Positions 24,713-29,102 of a stretch of DNA of 29,102 nt are shown here, piece by piece. The notes beneath the pieces were generated by a model, which saw only the letters and a list, made by a program, of their open reading frames with translations, made no database searches and was not told the DNA's origin. The position numbers were made by a program, and so were the translations under genes. The stretch is from DATFFO01 sp035250025. Its GTDB lineage: Bacteria; Actinomycetota; Acidimicrobiia; Spongiisociales; ZC4RG35. Where the stretch lies: positions 1 to 29,102 of the forward strand of contig DATFFO010000181.1 in assembly GCA_035250025.1 (NCBI GenBank), in the 5' to 3' direction. The first letter of the stretch is position 1, and the number at the start of each line of letters is the position of its first letter.

Positions 24713-24918
24713 CTCAGGGCCGCCAGCCCCTGCTTCAGAGAATGCCGTCGTAGTACCGAACTGATTGCCGGGCTCATCGACGCTCTCGCCTCGATCAACG
24801 CCGGAGCCCATCGGTGACGGAGGAGAAAAGTCGCGAAGTGATGCCGGCAAGACAGGAACTGGCGGAACCGGTGACGTCTCCGACGGCTCGGTAGCCTCAG
24901 GCGGGACAGGAGGTCACG
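24713..24918. other. 206-base gene-poor spacer after the ligase gene
   Basis: No confident gene or clear terminator hairpin is seen. A short frame running from the ligase stop to TGA at about 24817 encodes ELIAGLIDALASINAG near its end and looks like coding composition. It has no start in frame, and an ATG at about 24743 is interrupted by a TAG three codons later. It may be a decayed small gene. The last bases contain the AGGAGG ribosome-binding site of the next gene. Confidence 0.4.
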
Positions 24919-25272
24919 ATGCGGATACAGGCCGGTCAGCTGGTGGCGCTGGGATACGGCGCCTACGTGCGCTCCGATGACGTGACGGCAGTCGAGCCGA
25001 TCACCGACGGCCGGGGGCCGGGTCGGCGATCGCACGTCTGGGTGCGGGGAGTGGCGGAGCCTCTGGTCGCCTCTCGGGCCCATGGGTCGATCGTCGATGA
25101 TCTGGTCACGCCAGCCGATGAGGCCGCCCGGATGAAGGCTCAACGCACTGTGCTTTCCCGAATGGCGAAGGTCCTCGGCCAGGTCTCCCCGGGGATCCGT
25201 CGTCTGCTGGCCGAGGAGTCCGGCACCGACATCGACGAACTCCTCGGTGAAGCGGATCGGGTGCTCGGCTGA
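24919..25272 (+). CDS. Small RemA/DUF370-like protein (tentative)
   Basis: This 117-aa protein begins MRIQAGQLVALGYGAYVRSD. The pattern of a short strand, GYG-AYVRSDDVTAVEPI, a GRGPGRRSHVWVRG segment and PLVASRAHGSIVDDLV recalls the RemA-like (DUF370) fold, whose members bind DNA or act in matrix regulation in Firmicutes. Residues after about 70 form helices not found in RemA: RMKAQRTVLSRMAKVLGQ and SGTDIDELLGEADRVLG. The assignment is tentative and no function is claimed. The ATG follows AGGAGG with good spacing. It is a single gene converging on the cyclic-nucleotide-domain gene, with 54 bases between the stops. Confidence 0.6.
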   Translation: MRIQAGQLVALGYGAYVRSDDVTAVEPITDGRGPGRRSHVWVRGVAEPLVASRAHGSIVDDLVTPADEAARMKAQRTVLSRMAKVLGQVSPGIRRLLAEESGTDIDELLGEADRVLG

Positions 25273-25326
25273 TCCCCCACGTCCCCCGTAGCGAACTTCC
25301 CGCCCTTCCTCTCCCAGAGGCTCGTC

Positions 25327-26322
25327 TCAGGCGCTGTCCTCGCGGTGGTGCTGGGAGGAAAGGTCTTCGAGCGAGGCCCGGTCGAGCTGGTCGGCGGCGG
25401 CCACAGCCAGCTTGGCGTCGCTGAGGGTGCGCAATGTGGCGGTCCGAAGCCCGCCTTCGAGGATGGCGCGCTCGCCGAGAACCGACCCGGGGCCGACTGC
25501 GCAGATCGTGTCGCCGTCGACCAACACCTCGAGCATTCCGTCGAGGACCAGGAACAGCTCGTCGCCGGGCTGACCCTGCTCGGATACAACGGTGCCAGCG
25601 GGCACCTTCCGGATCTCCGGCTTGGTCCCGCCCCGCATGATGCGCGTCGATAGGGTCCGCTCCAGAGATGACTCGACATCTGCCACGTTCGCAGCCCATT
25701 CCTCCCCGCCCCAGGGGCTGTGGGGACCGAAGGCGGCGGCATACCACTCGCTGAAGTCGATCATCCCCGACTTGGCCGTGAGCACCCCGTCGGAGTCGTA
25801 GATCCAGTGGCGGGGGAAGGTGCTGGCTCCTGTCATCTCGCCGCGTGAGGACCCGTCGGCGTGGATCGTGAGCGTCAGGGTCGTCCACACGTTGGGGCCG
25901 ATTATCGAGAGATAGGGTTTGCCCCGCACCGCCCGGGGGGCGGGCATGCCAGGTCTGCCGCCGGCCGTTTGCACGAACGTGACAGAACTCTCCGAAACGA
26001 CCGGTTCGGCGCGGATGTCCGGGTATCCGGTCGGTTGGAATGTCATCTTCAGCGGACCGACGTGGAAGTGAGTCAAGCTGAGCAAGCTTCGGCCGGAATA
26101 GCCGTGGTCGAAGATCTGTCCGTCCTCGACGTCGACCCAGGCCTGGAGGACATTGGCGAATCGGAAGGCGCCGCGGGCGTGGAGGTCATCGATGTCGTCG
26201 AGGCGTTCCGGCGGGGGAGCGTCGTAGGAGCCGATGCCGAGTTGGAAAGGCAGCTTGGCCGATCCCTCGATTGCCTCGGAAGGAATCCAGGAGAGAGACG
26301 TAACTGATCGTTCGATGCGCAT
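25327..26322 (-). CDS. Protein with C-terminal cyclic-nucleotide-binding domain and unrecognised N-terminal half
   Basis: This 331-aa protein has a cNMP-binding beta-barrel at about residues 226-331: IRKVPAGTVVSEQGQPGDEL, FLVLDGMLEVLVDGD, then the phosphate-binding cassette GERAILEGGLRTATLR. No helix-turn-helix follows, so it is not a CRP/FNR regulator. Residues 1-225 are rich in predicted beta strands (LTHFHVGPLKMTFQPTG, SSVTFVQTAGG, TTLTLTIHADGSS). A WTT-TL-I-ADGSSRGEM segment hints at a beta-barrel or calycin-like fold, which I do not recognise. No signal peptide or membrane segment is seen. It probably uses cAMP or a similar ligand to control the N-terminal half (inference). It is divergently transcribed from the DUF4389 gene. 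Confidence 0.78.
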   Translation of the reverse strand: MRIERSVTSLSWIPSEAIEGSAKLPFQLGIGSYDAPPPERLDDIDDLHARGAFRFANVLQAWVDVEDGQIFDHGYSGRSLLSLTHFHVGPLKMTFQPTGYPDIRAEPVVSESSVTFVQTAGGRPGMPAPRAVRGKPYLSIIGPNVWTTLTLTIHADGSSRGEMTGASTFPRHWIYDSDGVLTAKSGMIDFSEWYAAAFGPHSPWGGEEWAANVADVESSLERTLSTRIMRGGTKPEIRKVPAGTVVSEQGQPGDELFLVLDGMLEVLVDGDTICAVGPGSVLGERAILEGGLRTATLRTLSDAKLAVAAADQLDRASLEDLSSQHHREDSA

Positions 26323-26473
26323 TCTCCAAAGCTAATTGGCCGATGCCCGGGCAGCCATCGACTATCTCGGTGGCGGCCGCCCTCGCGGCAGGACCCTCAT
26401 CTTGCTATGAGACCTGCCAACCTCATTGGCGCCGAAGCGAACGGATCCCCATCAACGCAAAAGGAGCAACCAC

Positions 26474-27115
26474 ATGGTGACGCCGTCAGAGTCCTATCCG
26501 GCTCGCCTCGATATCGACTATCCCGAGCAACTGGACAGGGTGTCATCCTTCTTCCGGCTGCTCTGGGCCATCCCGATCTTGATCGTGCTGAGTCTCCTCA
26601 CCGCGACCGGGAACGAGACCGTGGTCACCGAGGCGGGCGAGGAGATTCGGAGGAGCGGGGGCGGGATCAGCGGCGGGCTCTTCCTCGCCACTGTGCTCAT
26701 GATCGTCTTCCGGGCCCGTTACCCGAGATGGTGGTTCGACTTCGCCCGGGAGTTGGCCCGCTTCGGTGGGCGAGTCGGGGCGTATCTCGCCCTACTGACT
26801 GACAAGTATCCCTCGACAGAGGACGAGCAGTCCGTGCACCTCGAACTGGACTACCCCGATGCCGAGCAGGAACTCGATCGTCTGCTTCCGCTGGTGAAGT
26901 GGTTCCTGGCGATCCCGCATTATCTAGTGCTGGCGGTGCTCCTGGTCGGGGCGCTATTCGCCATCTTCTTCGCCTGGCTGGCCATCCTCTTCACCGGGCG
27001 ATATCCACGCGCCCTGTTCGACTACGTAGTTGGCGTGGGACGGTGGAGCCTGCGGGTGCAGGCGTATGCCTTCTTGCTGATCACGGACCGGTACCCGCCA
27101 TTTCGGCTCGCCTGA
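26474..27115 (+). CDS. DUF4389 membrane protein
   Basis: This 213-aa membrane protein has an internally repeated layout. Each half begins with a D-Y-P strand (ARLDIDYPEQLDR and LELDYPDAEQELDR), then a hydrophobic hairpin (RLLWAIPILIVLSLL; WFLAIPHYLVLAVLLVGALF), then a FTGRYP- or RARYP-type turn and an amphipathic segment ending in TDKYP or TDRYPPF. This is the DUF4389 pattern. Function is unknown. ATG 26474 is chosen because AAGGAG lies eight bases upstream; a further in-frame ATG at 26426 lacks a site. It is a single-gene unit, 34 bases before the YdeI-family gene. Confidence 0.85.
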   Translation: MVTPSESYPARLDIDYPEQLDRVSSFFRLLWAIPILIVLSLLTATGNETVVTEAGEEIRRSGGGISGGLFLATVLMIVFRARYPRWWFDFARELARFGGRVGAYLALLTDKYPSTEDEQSVHLELDYPDAEQELDRLLPLVKWFLAIPHYLVLAVLLVGALFAIFFAWLAILFTGRYPRALFDYVVGVGRWSLRVQAYAFLLITDRYPPFRLA

Positions 27116-27149
27116 GATCGGGGCCGGGGGCGGGCGTATCCTCGGCGCG

Positions 27150-27734
27150 ATGACCAGTATCGCCGAGCTTCCAGATCCACCGTCGCCCAATGGCAAAGAG
27201 GTGCTGGTCCCGACAACGCGGGCAGTGTGGCGTGAATGGCTCGCATCCAACCACGAGCGCCCGGACGGGCTGTGGGTGGTCTACCGGAAGAAGTCGAGCA
27301 AGCTCGACGGACCGCTTTACGTCGACCTGGTTGACGAGGCTCTGTGTTTTGGCTGGATCGACAGCCTCACCCGACGGGTCGATGAGGAGAGGCTGATCCA
27401 GTGGTACTCACCGCGCCGGCCAGGGGGGCTGTGGTCTGCGCCCAACAAGGCGCGTATCGAACGCCTCCGCGCCGAAGGACTGATGACCACGGCCGGCCAG
27501 ATCGCGATCGATCGGGCCCAGGCCGACGGCTCGTGGTCGCAGGCGGACGCAGTGGATGCGCTGGTTGTCCCCGCCGATCTGGCCGAGGCCATGGACGCGG
27601 CGCCTCAGGCGAAGGCTGCCTACGAGGCTCTGAGCGACTCTGAAAAGAAGCAAATCCTGTGGTCGATCTACAGCGCCAAACGGGACCCGACTCGCGCCGC
27701 CCGGATCGAGCGCGTCGTCGACCGACTCTCATAG
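27150..27734 (+). CDS. YdeI/OmpD-associated (OmdA) family protein
   Basis: This 194-aa protein shows the family motifs RAVWREWLASNHERPDGLWV, KLDGPLYVDLVDEALCFGWI, DSLTRRVDEERLIQWYSPRR, and the C-terminal FEALS-like YEALSDSEKKQILWSI with RIERVVDRL. Members are small cytoplasmic proteins linked to bacteriocin or stress tolerance in some species. The biochemical activity is unproven. A TATCCT hexamer at 27137-27142 lies seven bases before the ATG, suggesting a leaderless mRNA separate from the DUF4389 gene. It converges on the AlkB-like gene with eight bases between the stops. Confidence 0.85.
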   Translation: MTSIAELPDPPSPNGKEVLVPTTRAVWREWLASNHERPDGLWVVYRKKSSKLDGPLYVDLVDEALCFGWIDSLTRRVDEERLIQWYSPRRPGGLWSAPNKARIERLRAEGLMTTAGQIAIDRAQADGSWSQADAVDALVVPADLAEAMDAAPQAKAAYEALSDSEKKQILWSIYSAKRDPTRAARIERVVDRLS

Positions 27735-27742
27735 TTTCGAGT

Positions 27743-28363
27743 TCAGTCGTAGGTGTGGCGGAACATGACGGCGATGCGGGGACCGGCTTTGGCGACCTTG
27801 GGGATCGAGTGGTCGTGAGTTCGTTGACAGGAGCCGCCCATCACGATCAGGTCACCGCGGCCCGATGCCCATCCAATGCTGCTGCCACCACCTTTGGGGC
27901 GGATCCGGAACGGCCGGGGCTCCCCCAAAGAGAGGATCGCCACCGTGGCTTCTGGCCGGTTTCGGGCAACGCGGTCGCCGTGCCAGGCGACACTGTCCTT
28001 TCCGTCCCGGTACAGGTTGCACGTGACCCTTTCGAGCCGCACTCCGTAGCGTGCGCTGAGGGTCTCGGACATCTCGCCGACCACTTCCAGGCCGCCGGGC
28101 AGGTCACCACTGCCGAACGAAGCCACGAGTCGTGGCCGCGCCACCTCCATTCCCCGAATTCGCTCGACGCCCTCCTGCCAATCCAGCGCCTCGAGGGTGG
28201 CGAGGAACAGGTTGTCATGGTCGGCCGCCCAACCAGGTTGGCGGTCGACCCATGCCCCTTCAGCCAACTCGATGCGCTCCATTTCGCCGAAGGCGCGGTC
28301 GAATTGCTCCGATTGGAGACCGGGGGAGAACAGAGAGCCCTGAAAACTGACGTCGCTCACCAC
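27743..28363 (-). CDS. AlkB-like 2-oxoglutarate/Fe(II) dioxygenase
   Basis: This 206-aa protein is an AlkB-family dioxygenase, probably repairing alkylated nucleic-acid bases by oxidative demethylation. Iron ligands are H128 and D130 (AWHGDR) and H185 (THDHSIPK). The 2-oxoglutarate arginines are R196 and R202 in GPRIAVMFRHTYD. The nucleotide-lid strand is RVTCNLYRDGKDSVAWHGD in the usual place, and SLGEPRPFRIRPKGG is typical. GTG 28363 or the adjacent GTG 28360 is the start. A TACGAT hexamer just upstream suggests a leaderless transcript. It is divergent from the DUF488 gene. It belongs to the ~200-aa branch close to eukaryotic ALKBH2/3 rather than E. coli AlkB, judged only by motif spacing. 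Confidence 0.9.
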   Translation of the reverse strand: MVSDVSFQGSLFSPGLQSEQFDRAFGEMERIELAEGAWVDRQPGWAADHDNLFLATLEALDWQEGVERIRGMEVARPRLVASFGSGDLPGGLEVVGEMSETLSARYGVRLERVTCNLYRDGKDSVAWHGDRVARNRPEATVAILSLGEPRPFRIRPKGGGSSIGWASGRGDLIVMGGSCQRTHDHSIPKVAKAGPRIAVMFRHTYD

Positions 28364-28448
28364 GTCATCGTAACCGAACAGGTGTTCTAGCGAACCCGGT
28401 CAACAAGACTGAACTTCGAACCGCCACCCGCGAGCGAAAGAGGGACCC

Positions 28449-28886
28449 ATGCAGATCTACACGATCGGTTTCACCCACAAGAGCGCCGAGAGCTTCTTCG
28501 CCGCGCTCCGTCAGCAGGGGATCGAGCGGCTGGTGGATGTCCGGATCGTGAACACCTCGCAACTTGCCGGGTTCACGAAAATGGACGACTTGCGCTTCTT
28601 TCTCGACGAGTTGCTCGACGCTGACTACGTCCACCAGCCGGCCCTTGCCCCCACCAAGGAACTGATGCGGAGCTATCGCCACAAGGAAAAGACGTGGCCC
28701 GAGTTCGAGAGGGCGTTCCTCGACCTGATGGCAGAGCGCCGGGTTGAGGACTTGATACCCCGGGATCTCTTCGACCGCAGGTCCGTCCTGCTCTGCAGCG
28801 AGGTGTCGGCGGAGCGGTGTCATCGTCGCCTAGTCGTGGAGTACCTCGACGGGAGGTGGGGAGACCTCGAACCGATTCATCTTTGA
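28449..28886 (+). CDS. DUF488 family protein
   Basis: This 145-aa protein carries the family landmarks: IYTIGFTHKSAESFFAAL at the N-terminus, RLVDVRIVNTSQLAGF, the LAPTKELMRSYRHKE stretch, and the C-terminal LLCSEVSAERCHRRLVVEYL with the two conserved cysteines. The biochemical function of DUF488 proteins is unknown. A nucleic-acid or stress role has been suggested by genomic context. It sits back-to-back with the AlkB-like repair gene, 85 bases apart. ATG 28449 follows AGAGGG. Confidence 0.88.
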   Translation: MQIYTIGFTHKSAESFFAALRQQGIERLVDVRIVNTSQLAGFTKMDDLRFFLDELLDADYVHQPALAPTKELMRSYRHKEKTWPEFERAFLDLMAERRVEDLIPRDLFDRRSVLLCSEVSAERCHRRLVVEYLDGRWGDLEPIHL

Positions 28887-28945
28887 CATGTCAGCGGCGC
28901 TCACCGAGTAGCCGTGGTCACCTCCCTACAACATCGCCGCCGTTA

Positions 28946-28967
28946 CTCTCGGCGCGAGAACCGAGAG
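28946..28967 (+). promoter_or_regulatory. Small inverted repeat overlapping the ribosome-binding site region of the last gene
   Basis: CTCTCGG (28946-28952) and CCGAGAG (28961-28967) form a perfect 7-bp stem with an 8-base loop. The right arm overlaps the purine-rich GAGAGGAG that should serve as the ribosome-binding site for the ATG at 28978. If transcribed it could mask the site. Alternatively it is a DNA-level operator. Confidence 0.45.
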
Positions 28968-28977
28968 GAGCTGACGG

Positions 28978-29102
28978 ATGGGTTTGCGACGGAGCCTGCG
29001 TACGAATCTGGTCGTTGTCGTGGTCGGAGTCTTGACGCTGACGTCGCTCGTGGCGTCTGCCCAGGAACTGGCCCCGGGAGGAACGTTCGCCGACGACAAC
29101 GG
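28978..29102 (+). CDS. N-terminus of a secreted protein, probably SLH-domain (partial)
   Basis: Forty-one codons are visible before the window ends. They encode a Sec-type signal peptide: basic MGLRRSLRTN, hydrophobic LVVVVVGVLTLTSLV, and a likely cleavage after ASA-Q. The mature part starts QELAPGGTFADDN. The GGTF-DD pattern is how S-layer-homology repeats often begin in actinobacterial cell-surface proteins (GGTFxDDDGxxHE), so an SLH-bearing exported protein is likely. Only the first few residues support this. GAGGAG lies upstream with good spacing. Confidence 0.6.
   Translation, partial: MGLRRSLRTNLVVVVVGVLTLTSLVASAQELAPGGTFADDN

Noticed and set aside
24713..24820. Possible small gene ending in ELIAGLIDALASINAG
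   Set aside because: It has no in-frame start and is interrupted near the only ATG; reported as a spacer with a possible remnant instead.
26340..26400. GC-rich inverted repeats (GGCGGCCGCC and GCCGC...GCGGC) between divergent genes
   Set aside because: They are short and of low information in GC-rich DNA, with no T-tract or conserved regulator pattern, so they are not called a terminator or operator.
27735..27742. Terminator between the convergent YdeI and AlkB-like genes
   Set aside because: The gap is only eight bases and no stem-loop could be drawn.

Overview
The window looks like chromosome of a high-GC actinobacterium. The evidence is GC-rich third codon positions throughout, many GTG/TTG starts, tightly overlapping (ATGA/GTGA/TTGA) operons, several genes with a -10-like hexamer only 6-10 nt before the start codon (leaderless-type promoters), and a secreted protein at the right edge whose mature N-terminus resembles SLH-domain proteins common in Acidimicrobiia-like lineages. 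The class-level placement is inference. No rRNA, tRNA, CRISPR array, insertion sequence or phage gene was seen.

Left part (1-7822) is housekeeping and regulatory. It holds an RsbW-like ATPase (minus strand, with the start codon of a following gene at the very edge), a PadR regulator with a multi-TM 'permease prefix' protein, and two ArsR/SRPBCC modules. One module is split (ArsR then AHSA1 protein) and one is a single fused protein followed by a DUF1905 protein. Each module has a palindrome inside its own promoter spacer. Next come a GH15 glucoamylase/trehalase-type enzyme and an overlapping glucose 1-dehydrogenase. The GH15 gene has an N-terminal reading-frame problem.

The core (7843-24712) is an aromatic-acid catabolic island. 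A TetR regulator is followed by an eight-gene plus-strand operon: boxC, boxB (aerobic CoA-dependent benzoate pathway), pobA (4-hydroxybenzoate 3-hydroxylase), then pcaC-pcaH-pcaG-pcaB-pcaD (protocatechuate branch of the beta-ketoadipate pathway). Facing it is a minus-strand operon for a branched-chain-amino-acid-type (HAAT) ABC importer (binding protein, livG, livF, livH, livM) ending in a MetE-like zinc methyltransferase-family gene. Beyond this lie an alpha/beta hydrolase (minus) and a benzoate-CoA ligase (plus). A near-identical 14-bp inverted repeat, TGACC-N4-(A/G)GTC(A/G), lies in front of tetR, boxC, the ABC operon and the hydrolase/ligase divergent pair. This suggests one TetR-controlled regulon for uptake, CoA activation and ring cleavage. 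boxA, the semialdehyde dehydrogenase (boxD type), pcaIJ and pcaF are not in the window.

The right part (24919-29102) is ordinary actinobacterial gene content: a small RemA/DUF370-like protein, a cyclic-nucleotide-binding-domain protein with an unrecognised N-terminal half, a DUF4389 membrane protein, a YdeI-family protein, an AlkB-like dioxygenase, a DUF488 protein, and the start of a secreted, probably SLH-domain protein cut by the window edge. No gene-free stretch exceeds about 215 bases.
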